Assembly: GCF_000715075.1 (NCBI RefSeq) | Contig: NC_134089.1 | Span: 72,708,697 to 72,772,696, forward strand | Length of the DNA stretch: 64,000 bases | Reading direction: 5' to 3' | From: Nicotiana tabacum | Taxonomy: Eukaryota > Streptophyta > Magnoliopsida > Solanales > Solanaceae | Shown: positions 23,471 through 35,595 of the stretch, piece by piece | Position numbering within the stretch: the stretch's first letter is position 1 | How the letters are laid out: each line of letters begins with the position of its first letter | Notes under the pieces: generated by a model | The model's input: only the letters and a program-made list of their open reading frames with translations | Database searches by the model: none | What the model was told of the DNA's origin: nothing | Position numbers and translations under genes: made by a program

Positions 23471-25037
23471 TCCTTTTCACCCTAAAATAAAAAAGAGCGT
23501 GTACTGGCAAAAGTTATTTACTCCTAAAACATTATGGGCGCATAGAGAAAGGTCTAATAAAACAATTCATACTTTGGTTAAATGTTTGCTTACCATCACT
23601 ATTTGATTGTCAGTATAATATTTGCATAATCTGATATACTTAATTTCTGGTTACCATTTTATTTTTCGTAGTATTACACATATAACTTGTGAAAAATATA
23701 TGTATTAATTAATGCAACATAGAAATACGAAAAAAAGTACTCCTATTAGTAATACCCGACCATACTAAAAGAAACACTAAAGTAGTAAATGTGGATATAC
23801 AGTACTTCCAAATTAACTACCGTCTTTTAAAAACAAGTGTCTTTCTACTTCTTTTCTCTAAATTGATAAAGCTTTTCTTTTTCTAAAAAAAGATGTTTTC
23901 GGAAAACACCTTTTCATCAGCTGATATACAGTTAATGAGGTAAAACAGTATTCCCAATAATTAAAGTATTATTAAAATTAATACCGACAAACACGTCTTT
24001 TCCCGTTGTTTATAAGAGATATACTCTAGACTCATCATACTTTCATTAGACATAATGAAAGTTTGATACTATTGAACTGTAAAGAATATCTATAGGAGTC
24101 GTTTTTCGATATATGTCGTATACCTTATTTTGAATAGGAATCATTTTTAATAAAAACTTTGCTCAATGCTTCTTGTAGGCAACACAAGGTTTTTCATGAC
24201 AATCTTTCTCTACTTATATATATGTCATATTTAGAGACGAAGCTATAATTTTAGAGACAAAGCTATCATTTTGAATTTATGAGATCTAAACTCTAAAAAA
24301 AAAAAGTAATTTATTGGATCTTGAATAAATTATTTATCTATATTATGTAATTTTTTAATACTTATATAAGAATTAGGCTAAAGCTATTAAATTATGCGAA
24401 ACTGTAGTTCTGCCCTTAATCGTACCATATGTTTCAACAATTGTACCGGATAGCAGTGATCAAATTGTATGGTGTTATTGCAAAGTATTGGACAAAGAAA
24501 AAAAAAACTAAGAGTAGAAATAAGAAATTGGGAAGAAACATTATATAATTAATAATTGTGTATCATACGCAAATGGCAGACAGCTCATAAAAGCAATACT
24601 CTCAAACAAAAGAATTGAAGATTAAGTGTGATTAAGAGTCATTTGCTTGGCTAAAGATGCTTCAAATAAATAAATAAATAAATAAATAAAAAATGATCGT
24701 CGGTGCATAAGAGAGTGGCTGCAGAAGACAAAATAGAAATCTGTTTTACGTGTAAGAAGAAGATATCATCAAAGTAGAAATGGGTGGATGACCTAATAAT
24801 GTGAGCTTTCTCTCTCACACATACACACAGTACTTTGTATTTTGTTGAACATGACACCGATATTATATTCCTCTTATGGCTGCCCAAATTTGGCTTTTGT
24901 GGTATACTTTACCTTAGTCCAGGAAATAGAAAAATAATAAACATAAAATTGCTCACCATCAATTTATTTGTCGATTTATTCAGATCTCTTGCAAATTATG
25001 ATTTCAAAACCACTAGTTCTAATTTCAGGTGCATGAA
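23471..25037. other. Intergenic, no gene recognised
   Basis: AT-rich DNA with several A or T runs. It contains the AAAT microsatellite at 24661. Open frames at 24651-24887 and 24835-25056 are low-complexity and show no known motif. Confidence 0.5.
24661..24690 (+). repeat. (AAAT)n microsatellite
   Basis: About seven AAAT/AAATA steps in a row ending in AAAAAATG. A potential length-variable marker. Confidence 0.9.
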
Positions 25038-25254
25038 GTGTTTTTTTTCTTCCTAAAAACAGGCATTTTATTTATTGAAAGCGGAAATAAAGGAATACAA
25101 GGAGGGGGCTGAACGTATAGTTACAGTCCCCTGCGAGTCTGAAAGTAAGTGCGATAATAAGAAAGACGGGTTATCAAAAACTACAACATCCTGGTGTTGT
25201 GTAGCAGTCAGTTCCTTGCAAAAACGTGACAAAGCATCCGTAACGCCATTGCCT
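25038..25254 (-). mobile_element. 3' end of an L1-type LINE (RNase H tail), cut by element A
   Basis: The minus strand from 25254 is open for about 61 codons to TAA at 25066-25068. It reads GNGVTDALSRF, then DVVVFDNPSFLLSHLLSD and IRSAPSLYSF. The N..-TDAL segment followed by an F(D/E)NPP-like stretch is how the RNase H domain at the end of plant L1 LINE ORF2 finishes. About 20 bases after the stop there is a run of eight A (T8 at 25039-25047 on the plus strand), a possible poly(A) tail. The rest of the LINE should lie beyond element A, outside the window. The plus frame 25075-25287 is only its antisense. Confidence 0.6.
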
Positions 25255-27988
25255 TGTAACGAGCCGATCGATTGTTTTGCTTTCTAGATTCATGTTCTTC
25301 TAAATAAGACTTTCCATATGTACTTTAACTACTTTATAACTTGCGGAATGGTTAGTTCGGAATTTGAAAGCGTTCGGGTTGAAATCGGAACACTTCCTTA
25401 ATATTGGCTTTAAAAGGTTAAGTTTGACTTGGGTCAACATTTCTAGTAAACGACCCCGGAATCAGGATTTTGACGGTTCCCATAGGTTCGTATGATAATT
25501 TTGGACTTCGTCGAACGTTCGGATGGGATTTTGGATGATTCGGGAACGTTTCAGCACTTAATATTGAAAGTTGGCACATTGAAGATTTTAAAGTTCTTTA
25601 AATTTGGTTTTAGGTAGGATTTGGTATTATCGAGGTCCAATTGGGATTCCGAGCTGAGGAATAGTTCCGTATGGTGATTTAAGACTTGCATGCAAAATTT
25701 GGTGTCATTTTGAGTAGTCTAAGTATGATTCAACGCGTTCGGAGTAAATTGGAAACTTGAAGTTCATAATTTGATTCAATTTGGTTTCGGGGTGCGATAC
25801 TTAGTTTTGTTGTTGTTCTCCGCGTTCCAAGAGTACGAGCGAGTCCGTTTTATGTTAATGAACTTGTTGGTATATTTGGTCGAGGCCTCGGGGCCCCCGT
25901 ATAGGATTCAGAGGGTCGACAAGGCTTGTTTGCTCTTTGGAGAGGAGCTACTCTTGCCTGTAATTTAGTGTGTTCGCACCTGCTGTGGAATGGCTGCAGA
26001 AGCGGCACTGCAGATGCCTCGACTTGCTCGCAGAAGCGAAAAGAGGAGGGGTCAGCGAGCTCCGCAGAAGCGAAGTATTTTCCGTAGAAGCGAACTCGCT
26101 TCTTCGGTGGAGGAGTCCGCATATGCGGAAGGAGGCAGCCTGTCCATGGTCGCAGATGCACAAGGCGAGCCGCAGAAGCGGGCTCGCAGATGCGGGACGT
26201 GGCCGCTGATGTAGACAGTTGACCGCAGAAGCGAAGGCTCTCCCGCAGGTGCGGAAATATCGCCGGGTAGAAGGAATGCATTTAAGTCAAGATTTAGGCT
26301 CATTTCATCATTTCTCTCACTTGTTGGTCGAATATAGAGCTCTTGAAAGAGGAATTTTCAGCTAGCACTTTAAGGTAAGTGATTTCTATACAATATGAGT
26401 TTAAAACATATGTTATGGGCTTTAACATGTAAAACCTAGGTTTTGGGTTTAGATGAAAAACCTAGGTTTTGTTTAAAATGGAATTTAACCACAGAAATGA
26501 TTATAGAATGAGATGAAATTATATATTTGAGTTTGTAAGGTTATGGGTAACAATTATCTTCGAAAATTTTCGGAATCCAGACACGTGTGCCCGAGGAATG
26601 AATTTTAGGAATCTTCAAATTTGGGGTTGGGTAATCACTCTAATAGTTAGATTATAAACTTTTGAACATGTTTTGATTAATTTATACAACATTTGACTAG
26701 TTTCGGGTTGTTTGGCACCGAGTTGAGGATTTAAAGCATATTTGTGGATCGGAAGCGAGCTTTGAGACAAGGTAAGTCTCGCCTAACCTTGTAAGAGGGA
26801 ATTAATCATATAGGTGATTAAATTACTATTTGATTCTAATTGTGGGGGCTACGTATGCACGAAGTGATGAGAGTCCGTGCGTAGCTACTAATTATGTTTA
26901 TGTCCGGATAGTTTAGGACCCGAATCATGAGATACTTGTCATGTTTGCACCCTATTTGTTAATCAATGTGCATAAATTATATTGGAACTTGATAGAGGAA
27001 TTGTAAAAGACCAACTTCCACTTACATGAGTTTTGGCGGGATACTTGACCGTTAATAAAAATTGTGCTCCTTTGTGTTTTAGCTTTGTAATAGTTTTTAA
27101 ACCAAATGTTTATAAATTATCCTCTTTTCTCGTGGAGCGGGCCGAATGCCTCCGCAGTAGAATAAATGAATCTATGATTCGTTCCGCTTGACCCTCGGCA
27201 GTATACATATTATTCTGGATCGGTTTTACGACCTCGGCATAAATCGTGCTTAATAATACCCGGAGCGTAATTATACTTGAAATTATTTTATGCTTGTGAG
27301 ATTATGATTATTAATGATAGGAATCGACTTGGAATTTACTAATTGTGAAAGAATTATTTATTCACTGCTTGTTAATCGAATTATAATTATTATTTACACA
27401 AACCTTGCTTATTTAGAATTTTTTTATTTATACTGTTAGCCCATAATAAGTGTCGATGTCGATCCCTCATTACTACTTCTTCGAGGTTAGACTAGATACT
27501 TACCGGGTACATGTTATTTATGTACTTATGCTATGCTTCAGCACTAACCGTGCATGATCCGAGGCAGGTGCATCTGGTAGTCATTCCGGCGCGCACCCTA
27601 TTATCTCGAGGCGTAGTGGTGAGCGACTTCCTGAGCTGTTCTACAACACCTAGAGTCTCTCTTTAGAACTTATTTCCTTTATACTTTTATTTCACACAGT
27701 AGTTAGAGTTTTTTATAATCTACTAGTTTCTCATACACTTGTGACACCAGGTCTTGGCACACATAGTAGTAGACTTTATGGTTTTGTAATATTTATATCA
27801 CTATGATTGCTACTTAGTTGCCTTTGTTTTATTAATTAAATTTTTTTACTTCTTAATTTCTTAGTGAATAGAATTGAATTACTTGGAAACTTATTAAAAA
27901 GAGAAATCACATGGTTAGTTCACCGTTGGCTTGCCTAGCGGTGACGTTGGGCGCCATCACGACCTATAGGAGAAATTGAGTCGTGACA
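25255..27988 (+). repeat. A 5' LTR (2734 bp)
   Basis: Starts TGTAACGAGCCGAT, ends GAGTCGTGACA, and is followed by the primer site. The first 205 bp align with 33063-33270. Its middle has a GC-rich block of CGCAGAAGCG-like motifs. The open frames at 25850-26303 on both strands fall in that block and are not genes. Confidence 0.88.
25990..26262. repeat. Cluster of CGCAGAAGCG / CGCAGATGCG motifs in the A LTR
   Basis: About ten interspersed copies of a near-palindromic decamer (CGCAGAAGCG, CGCAGATGCG, CGCATATGCGG, CGCAGGTGCGG) in a GC-rich island within an AT-rich LTR. Similar CGCA...GCGG words recur in the LTR of element C (57140-57480). Confidence 0.7.
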
Positions 27989-27991
27989 ATA

Positions 27992-28004
27992 TGGTATCAG
28001 AGCA
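27992..28004 (+). other. A primer binding site (tRNA-Met)
   Basis: TGGTATCAGAGCA three bases after the LTR end. Matches the initiator tRNA-Met site used by plant chromoviruses. Confidence 0.92.
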
Positions 28005-28180
28005 CTAGGTTCATGTAGGTCTCACAAGTTATGAGTAGGCCGAATAAAGTCTTGCGGATCAGTGCGGAGACGTCCATACTTATCTTTGAGAGGCTATAGG
28101 GTGTTAGGAAACTACTCTTTCTTCATCTCCTATCGTGCAATTTATTTTATGCTAAGTATCTTTCTTTTATTCTCTCACAG

Positions 28181-29590
28181 ATAGTGAGAACGTGCATGAC
28201 ATATGTACCTGAATATGGAGGAGCATTTCCTCCTATTGTTAGAGGCCGAGGGAGGGCGCCATCCCGTGGTAGAGGACGAGGACATCCCAGAGTTGCTCCA
28301 GCTATGCCACCAGCGGATCCAGTAGAGGATCCTATTATTGAGGAGCATGGAGAGGTGTCTACAGAGGAGCCAGCCCCAATGGATTTCATGTCAGCGCAAG
28401 TTTCCAGGAAGTCATGGCCGTATGCTGCAGTTCTTGGATACTATGACTCAGGTTGGTTTATTTCCAGCAGATCCAGCCACATCTCAGGCGGGAGGGGGAG
28501 CACAGACCACTACCGCTAAGGCTCCAGGGCATGCATCTGCCGTATATCAAACCCCGGGCGCATTACCTGTGGGCGGAGCTCAGCCAGTTACAACAACTAT
28601 ACCTGAGCCCAGACCAGCTGCGGTTGGTGAGCCATAGAAGTTATTAGACAGATGGACCAGGCTTCATCCTCCTGTCTTCGGGGGTGAGCGACATGAGGAC
28701 CCCTAGGACTTTGTTGATCGGTGCAAGGACAGACTGCACAACATGAGGATATTGGAGTCACACGTGGTGGACTTTACCACTTTTCAACTGGAGGGCAGGG
28801 CCCTAGATGGTGGCAGTCCTATCTCCTCAGTAGACCTGCAGGTTCACCTCCCATGACTTGGGATCAGTTCACATGTCTCTTCTTGGACAGATACATTCCA
28901 CACTCTCATAGGGAAGAGTTGCAGTTTTAGTTTGAGCAGCTCCAGTAGGGCCAAATGTCGATGACCGACTATGAGGCGGGATTCTCTAAGTTGTCTCGCC
29001 ATGCACTTATGATACTTCCGACCGATGCTGAGAGAGTGTGGAGGTTTGTTGAAGGTTTACACTCTAGTATCCAGGCCACTATGCCCCGAGAGGTTGAGAT
29101 GGGGATTTATTACGAGCTAGTTATGGAGATATCTTGGAGGATCGAGGGTATACATCAGCGTAGCCGAGAGCAGGCTACGAGGGATAAGCGATTTTGATAT
29201 TCTGGAGAATTCAGAAGTGCCCCAACTAGGGGTAGAGGTCAGTTCGTGAGGGGTTAGTCTAGCAGACCCACTTATCCAACACCGCTGCCTCCTCAGGGTG
29301 CTCCAGTGCGACCCTATTTCAGCGCCATGCCAGAGAGTTCCTACTGCCCACCAACTATTCAGAGTTCATCCAGTGAGTATTCAGGCCATCAGGGTCAGAC
29401 TTCAGGTCAGCAGTCCATCGTACTGAGAGGTTGTTTTGAGTGTAGGGATCTTAGTCATGTGCGAAGGTTGTGCCCCAGGCTTCGGGGCAAGGCAGTGCAA
29501 CAACCTATGATTACAACACCAGTTGCCATACCAGCCATCCGACCGCCTAGAGATGGAGGACAGGTGGGTAGGGGCTATCCTAGAGGTGGA
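28181..29590 (+). pseudogene. A gag (broken)
   Basis: Capsid/nucleocapsid protein of the chromovirus. The usual start seems lost: ATAGTGAGAACG stands at 28181 where I expect ATGGTGAGAAC, a G-to-A change. The N-terminal region has an Arg-Gly-rich segment (RGRGRAPSRGRGRGH). The capsid core is recognisable in pieces across frames: ILESHVVDFTTFQLEG, PAGSPPMTWDQFTCLFLDRY, then RHALMILPTDAERVWRFVEG. The zinc knuckle reads CFECRDLSHVRRLC (about 29433-29474), spacing CX2CX4HX4C. Stops include TAG at 28635 and others; frameshifts join at least three frames. Confidence 0.85.
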
Positions 29591-29649
29591 GGCTAGTCAG
29601 GTGGAGGTTAGTTAGGTGGCGCTCCTGCTAGGTTCTATGCTTTTCCGGC

Positions 29650-31080
29650 CAGACCAGATGCAGTGGCCTCAGATGCCGTGATCACATGTATTATTTCTGT
29701 CTGCGGTAGGGATGCTTTAGTACTATTTGATCCTGGGTCTACATATTCATATGTTTTATCTCTGTTTACTCACTTCTTGGATGTTCCTCGTGAGTCCCTA
29801 GGTACTCCTGTTTATGTGTCCACTCCTGTGGGCGATTCTGTTGTTTGGATTGGCTCTACCGGTCATTTATTGTTACTTTCTATGGTTATGAGACTAGAGC
29901 AGATCTTCTGTTCCTCAATATGATCGACTTTGAGGTCATCTTAGGCATGGACTGGTTATCTTCATATCAAGCCATCCTTGATTGGCATGCCAAGATTGTT
30001 ACCTTTATCAGAGTGGAAGGGTTTGTCTATCAGTGCATCTAGCTGGGCTATCTCTTTTCTGAAGTCTCGACACATGGTTGAGAAGGGTTTTTTGGCTTAT
30101 CTAGCTTATGATTAGGATACTACTATAGAGACTCCGGTGATTGATGCAGTGCCCGTGGTTCGGTAGTTCTCCGATGTGTTCCATTCTGATCTTCTAAGCA
30201 TGCCACTAGATCGTGATATCGATTTCTATATTAATTTGGCTCCAGGTACCCAAAATATCTCTATTCCACAGTACTGCATGGCTCCGAAAAAGTTGATGGA
30301 GTTGAAGAATAGCTTGAGGAGTTACTAGTAAAGGGGTTCATTAGACCGAGTGTATCGCCTTGGGGTGCACCGGTATTGTTCATGAAAATGAAAGATGGAA
30401 CAATGCAGATGTGCATCGATTACTGCCAGTTGAACAAAGTTACCATTAAGAACAAGTACACGTTGCTGCATATTGATGATTTGTTTGACTTTACAGGATG
30501 CCAAGGTGTTCTCTAAGATCGATTTGAGATTGGGGTACCATTAGTTGAAGATTCGGGATTCAGATGTTCCGAAGATGGCCTTCTAGACTAGATATGGCCA
30601 TTATGAGTTTCTAGTGATGTCCTTCGGTTTAACTAATCCCCCGGCGACGTTTATGGATTTGATGAACCAAGTGTTAAGGCCATATATTGATTCATATTTC
30701 ATTGTCTTTATTGATGACATTTTGATCTACTCGCGTCGCATAGATGAGCACGAGCCGCATTTGAGAGTGGTGCTTCTAACCTTGCGGGAACAGAAGCTAT
30801 ATGCTAAGTTCTCCAAGTGTGAGTTTTGGATAGATTCTATAGCATTCTCGGGGCATGTTGTATCAGGCGAGGGTATTAAGGTAGATCCCAAGAAGATCGA
30901 GAAAGCTCAAAGTTGGCCTCGTCCTGCTACGACGACTGAGATTAGGAGCTTCGTGGGGTTAGCAGATTATTATCGTTAGTTTGTGGAGGGTTTCTCATCG
31001 ATTGCAGCACCTTTAACTAGATTGACCCAGAAGGTGCTCCGTTCCGATGGTCCAATGATTGTGAGGCGAGTTTTCAAAAG
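29650..31080 (+). pseudogene. A protease and reverse transcriptase (broken)
   Basis: Aspartic protease with active site ALVLFDPGSTYSYV (Asp codon near 29729), followed by IDFEVILGMDWLSSY across a frameshift. RT begins near 30300 with [16 protein letters not shown] and [15 protein letters not shown]. It continues in a second frame from 30614 with [15 protein letters not shown] and the catalytic FIDDILIYS (30707-30733), which keeps both Asp residues. Downstream [17 protein letters not shown] and YYR precede a TAG near 30979. At least three frames are needed to read it. RT and protease active sites look chemically sound although the frame is broken. Confidence 0.87.
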
Positions 31081-31139
31081 CTCAAGACCGCATCAACTTC
31101 CACACCGGTGTTAGTTTGCCTTCCGGTTCAGGGATGTAT

Positions 31140-31470
31140 ACTGTGGGTTGTGTATTGATGTGGGAGGGATGAGTTATTACATATGCGTCACGACACCTAA
31201 AGCCCCATGAGAAGAATTACCTTGTATATGATTTGGAGTTGGTCGCGATTGTTTATACTTTTAAGAACTGGAGGCATTATCTTTATGGGGTGTCCTGTGA
31301 GGTTTACACTGATCATCGCAACTTGCATCATTTGTTCAAGCAGAGGGATCTCAATTTGAGGCAGTGCAGGTGGCTTGAGTTACTAAAGGATTATGATATT
31401 ACCATCCTTTATCATCCAGGCAAGATGAATATAGTTGCAGATACCTTGAGCATAAGGGGAAGAGCATGGG
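31140..31470 (+). pseudogene. A RNase H
   Basis: Gypsy RNase H fragment, open from 31233 to 31508 and extending upstream through YASRHLKPHEKNY in another frame. Motifs are ELVAIVYTFKNWRHYLYG, YTDHRNLHHLFKQRDLNLRQ and YHPGKMNIVADTLS, with the acidic residues in YTDH and ADTL. The first catalytic Asp region near 31120 is disrupted. It degrades template RNA in the Gag-Pol complex. Confidence 0.85.
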
Positions 31471-31529
31471 TAGTTTGGCATTCATTTCAGCAGAGGAGAG
31501 GCCATTAGCTTTGGACATTCAGTCCTTAG

Positions 31530-33015
31530 CTAACAAACTTGTGAGGTTGGATATTTTAGAGCCCAACCAAGTTCTTGCATGCATCGTTGCGCAGTCTTTA
31601 CTATTTGAGCAGATCAAGGCTTGTCAGTCTGATGATCCGCAATTGTTGGTTCTCAGAGAGAAGATATTATAGGGTGGTGCCAAGGAGGTTACTATCAGTG
31701 AGGATGGTGTTCTGCGCCTCCAGGGTCAACTATGTGTCCCTAATGTTGATGGATTGAGGGAAAGTATTCTAGAGGAGGAACACAATACTTAGTATTCTAT
31801 TCATCCAGGTGCTACAAAGATATATCGCGACATGAGGCAGCATTAATGGTGGCAGAGAATGAAGAAGGACATAGTTGAGTATGTAGCGAGGTGCCAAAAT
31901 TTCCAGCAAGTTAAGTATAAGCATCAGAGGCAAGGTGGCCTACTCTAGCAAATAGTTATACTTGAGTGGAAATGGGAGTGCATTACTATGGACTTCGTAG
32001 TTGGGTTGCCGCAGACCTTGTAGAAGTTTGATACAATTTGGGTCATTATCGACAGACTAACCAAGTCTACACACTTCATTCCGATTGTGAACATGTATTC
32101 TTCAGATAGATTGGCCCAGATTTACATTCAGGAGATTGTTCGGTTGCATGGTGTTCCTGTTTTCATAATATCAGATAAAGGTCATCAGTTTAATTCATAT
32201 TTCTGGAGAGCAGTACATAGTGAGTTGGGGACCCGGGTAGTGCTCAGCACAGCCTTTCATCCGCAGACCGACAGGAAGTCGGAGCGGACAGTTCAGATCT
32301 TGGAGGATATGCTTAGAGCATGCGTGATTGACTTCAGAGGGCAGTGGGATTGATTCTTGACTTTGGACAAGTTTGCTTACAACAACAGTTATTAGTCCAG
32401 AATCGAGATGGCTCCATTGAGGCTTTATATGGTCGGCAATGTGGTTCACCCATCGGATGGTTTGAGCCCGGCGAGGGCAAGTTATATGGTACTGATTAGG
32501 TGAAGGATGCCTTGGAAAAGGTAAACTTCGCACAACACAGTCCAGACAGAAGAGTTACACAAATCAGAAGGTGCGTGATTTATCATTTATGGTAGGCGAG
32601 AAAGTTCTTTTGAAGGTCTTACCGATTAAGGGAATCATGAGGTTCGGGAAGAAGGGCAAGTTGATCCCATGGTTATAGGTCCATTCGAGGTTAGAGACGA
32701 GTTGGAGAGGTTGCTTATAAGCTTGCTTTGCCTCCCAATCTATCGGAGTTCATCCGGTTTTCCACGTGTTTATTCTCCGGAAGTATCATACCAATATGTC
32801 GCATATGTTAGACTTCAACACAGTTCATCTAGATGAGAGCCTGGGTTATGAGGAGGAGCCAGTCGTCATTATTGATTGGTAGGTTCTCCAGTTGAGGTCC
32901 AAGATGATTTCTACGGTAAAGGTTCAGTGGAGGGGTCAACCAGTTGAGGAGGTGACTTGGGAGATCGAGTAGGACATGCGGAGCAGATATCCACACTTAT
33001 TCGGCACTTTAGGTA
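31530..33015 (+). pseudogene. A integrase with C-terminal chromodomain (broken)
   Basis: Integrase of a chromovirus. The zinc finger near 31800-31910 reads HPGATKIY ... RCQNFQQVK, so the last Cys of HHCC appears as Phe. Core D-D-E residues are in [10 protein letters not shown] (31990), ISDKGHQF (near 32170) and SERTVQILEDM (near 32280). After further stops, the chromodomain near 32870-33010 reads LRSKMISTVKVQWRGQPVEE and continues VTWEIE..MRSRYPHLF; such domains bind modified histones and steer insertion. The chromodomain assigns the element to the Tekay/chromovirus group. Many stops (TAG at 31672, TGA at 32353 and others). Confidence 0.87.
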
Positions 33016-33062
33016 TGATACTAGACCCGTTCGAGGGAGAACGTTTTTTAAGAGGTGGAGAA

Positions 33063-33270
33063 TGTAATGACCCGACTGGTCGTTTTGCTTTCTAGATCAC
33101 CGTTCCCCTAAATAAGACTCCTCGTATGTGCTTTAACTGCTTTATTACTTGCGGGAATGGTTAGTTCGAAATTTGGAAAGGTTCAGGTTGAAACTGGAAC
33201 ACTTTGTTCCTTAATATTAGCTTTAAAAGATTAAGTTTGACTTGGATCAACATTTCTAGTAAAAGACCTC
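33063..33270 (+). repeat. A 3' LTR, first ~205 bp
   Basis: Starts TGTAATGACCCGACTGG after a purine-rich stretch (AAGAGGTGGAGAA) and aligns with 25255-25460. Similarity stops after AGTAAAAGACC at about 33269, where element B begins. Confidence 0.88.
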
Positions 33271-33960
33271 TATATACGGATAAAATCGGGGAAGGCCAAT
33301 TTTAAGACTTCTATGGCGTTTCAAGCCCGACCTCGGTGGGTTCGAAGCACATTCTAAGGCTCGTCCCCGAAGCACTCGCTTCGAGAGGGTACATCGAAGA
33401 CTCATCACGGCACACCTCGAAGAAGCTTGAAAATCGACAACCATCATGGAAAGGCGGAAAATTCCCGAAGGCACATGATTAAGACTGACAAAGTCTGCTA
33501 GAATAGTACAAATTTGTACTGAGCCACTATACAGTTGTACCAATAGAATTTCCTTGTCATTATTAGACATGTACTATGTTGGGATTCCTCCTTCCTATAT
33601 AAAAGGGACCCTTGTCATATTTTAACACACATGAATATTGAATGAAATAGAACATTCTCTGCTTTTTCTTACCTAAACGTGCTCAACAATTATTCTATAG
33701 CTTTATTTCTCATTTATTGTTCATTCCTTGTTAATTTATTGTTCTTCATTTGTTGTTCATTATCAACCATTAAAGGCTGCCCTCAAGGTCCTATATCGCT
33801 GAGCTTGAGGCCCTCAATCTTGTGACCATACTGGTTTGCTTATCATTTCTTGTTCATTTACACTTAGCATTAATCATATAACAACTAGTATTAAGATAAA
33901 TCACGTATTTTTAGAACCACAAATCAAATATAATTGTTATTACCATTTTCAAGGTAAACA
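33271..33960 (+). repeat. B 5' LTR (about 690 bp)
   Basis: The left edge is where A LTR similarity ends; it reads TATATACGGATAAAATCGGG, with TA where TG is usual. The right edge is AAGGTAAACA before the primer site. It contains a TATA box at 33595 and a T-rich R/U5. The other LTR is not available to confirm the edges. Confidence 0.75.
33595..33606 (+). promoter_or_regulatory. TATA box of the B LTR
   Basis: CTATATAAAAGG, an excellent TATA match about 325 bp into the LTR, about 30 bp upstream of the likely start of R. Confidence 0.75.
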
Positions 33961-33961
33961 G

Positions 33962-33981
33962 TTTGGCGTCCACCGTGGGGC
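33962..33981 (+). other. B primer binding site
   Basis: TTTGGCGTCCACCGTGGGGC begins one base after the LTR end. This type of site is common in Tat-related gypsy elements; I cannot name the tRNA with certainty. It differs from the tRNA-Met sites of A, D, E and F. Confidence 0.7.
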
Positions 33982-34079
33982 TAAAAATAATAGTAATTGT
34001 TTTGGTGCTAGTCTTCTGATAACAGACGTTATTCTTCACACTTTTTCTTGTCAAAGATCATTTGATTTCAGGCCAAAAT

Positions 34080-34980
34080 ATGTCTAGCACACAAAATGCA
34101 CCTGCTCATGACAGTGAAGGACTTGGAGAAAACAACAACATAGGGCTTGGTGTATCACCTGTAAACCCTGAGGGAGTGCCAAACGTGGAGCTAGTTGATA
34201 TCAGCTCCCACAACACTCTAAACACGGAAGCATGCATTGACCCCGTAAGGAATGGAAGCAGGGAAGCCCAGGTAGGAGGCCAAGAAGCACGAGGAATGGA
34301 AGAAGGAGGGGTCAGCCTCCAAGTGATATTCGAGATGCTGCAAGCTCCGCAAGTCACCATCGCTCATCTTCAAAGTTAGAATAGAACCCTTAACACCGCC
34401 GAACCAGTAAACATGCAGCACAAGCCAGTGCTAGAAAGACCCGATGAAAGCAGCTCGGGTATTGACCCCACAATCATGAAAATACTTAAGGAATTCACTA
34501 AAATAATCGAGTCGGGAGAAAAGAAGATAGAGGCTAACGATAAAAAGGTGGAGATTTATAACTCGAGGGTCGATCAGATCCCGGGCGCACCCCCTATTCT
34601 GAAGGGTGTAGATTCAAAAAGTTTGTGCAAACACTATTCCCATCAAGTGCAGCGCCGAAGCCCATCCCGAAGAAATTCAGAATGCCCGATGTCCCGAAGT
34701 ATAACGGAACCACGGACCCTAATGAGCACATTACCGCTTATACTTATGCTGTAAAAGGGAATGTCTTAAAGGATGATGAGATTGAATCCGTTTTGCTGAA
34801 GAAATTTGGAGAAACACTGTCGAAGGGATCCATGATGTGGTATCACAACCTACCCCCGAACTCGATGGAATCGTTCGCCATGTTGGCAGATTCTTTTGTG
34901 AAGGCACATGCCGGCACCATCAAGGCTGTTACGAGGAAGTTCGACGTCTTAAAGATCAAACAAAGGAAAAACGAGATGCT
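34080..34980 (+). pseudogene. B gag, 5' half (before the O2 insertion)
   Basis: Starts at ATG 34080 (MSSTQNAPAHDSEG). A TAG at 34377-34379 interrupts the frame after HLQS, probably from a Gln codon. The frame continues through LERPDESSSGIDPTIMKIL and shifts near 34615. The capsid core is then clear: FRMPDVPKYNGTTDPNEH, WYHNLPPNSMESFAMLADSF and KQRKNEM. At 34980 O2 interrupts, between Glu-Met-Leu and the following Arg-Glu-Phe that resumes at 49193. Confidence 0.87.
34976..34980 (+). repeat. Target site duplication of O2, left copy (ATGCT)
   Basis: ATGCT directly left of the O2 LTR corresponds to ATGGT at 49188-49192 on the right, one mismatch. The left copy preserves the expected gag coding; the right copy has one C-to-G change. 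Confidence 0.85.
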
Positions 34981-35595
34981 TGTCACACCTCCTTTTTCAC
35001 TACACCCGAGAGGGTTATAAGGGAGTTTTTTCCAATTTAAGTGACAATCGAAACGAGATTATTTATTTAAAAGTTAGAATCGCCACTTCGGATAATTTAT
35101 GGTGTCCCAAGTCACCGGTTCCAATCCCGAATCGAGGAAAGATTGACTCTGTTTTACAGTCCGCGAACATAGAAATCCGGGTAAAGAATTCTGTTAACCC
35201 GGGAGAAGGTGTTAGGCATTCCCGGGTTCTGTGGTTCTAGCACGGTCGCTCAATTATTATTATTGGCCTATTTATCTAATTTTGAAACACTTTTAAACCT
35301 ATGTGCATTTTTTAACCTTTTAGCCGCTTTTAATTATTTAAAGAATCAAATTATTGAGTCATACCATGAAAGTCTGGGAGAGATTGGTAGAAATGAGAGT
35401 GCGAAGGATGGTGTCTATTTCAGATAACCAGTTCGGGTTCATGCCGGGGCGATCTACCACAGAAGCTATCCACCTTATTAGGAGGATGATGGAACAATAC
35501 AGGGATAAGAAGAAGGATCTCCACATGGTGTTTATCGATCTAGAGAAAGCGTACGACAGGGTTCCTAGGGAGGTCCTATGGAGATGCCTAGAGGT

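Larger units (their letters stand above)
25255..33270 (+). mobile_element. A: Tekay-type chromovirus (Ty3/gypsy), 3' LTR cut by B
   Basis: 5' LTR, tRNA-Met primer site, gag with zinc knuckle, protease, RT, RNase H, integrase and a C-terminal chromodomain, then the first ~205 bp of the 3' LTR. Comparing the LTR starts by hand gives about 30 substitutions plus two small gaps over ~205 bp, so this is an old copy. Coding regions carry many stops and frameshifts. The left flank TGCCT (25250-25254) is the expected target duplication; its partner should lie right of the window. Element B interrupts the 3' LTR at about 33270. Confidence 0.9.

Noticed and set aside
25075..25287. Plus-strand frame of 70 codons
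   Set aside because: Antisense of the L1 RNase H tail and runs into the A LTR.
25850..26303. Cluster of overlapping frames on both strands
   Set aside because: They lie in the GC-rich, CGCAGAAGCG-rich part of the A LTR; low complexity and no recognisable domain.
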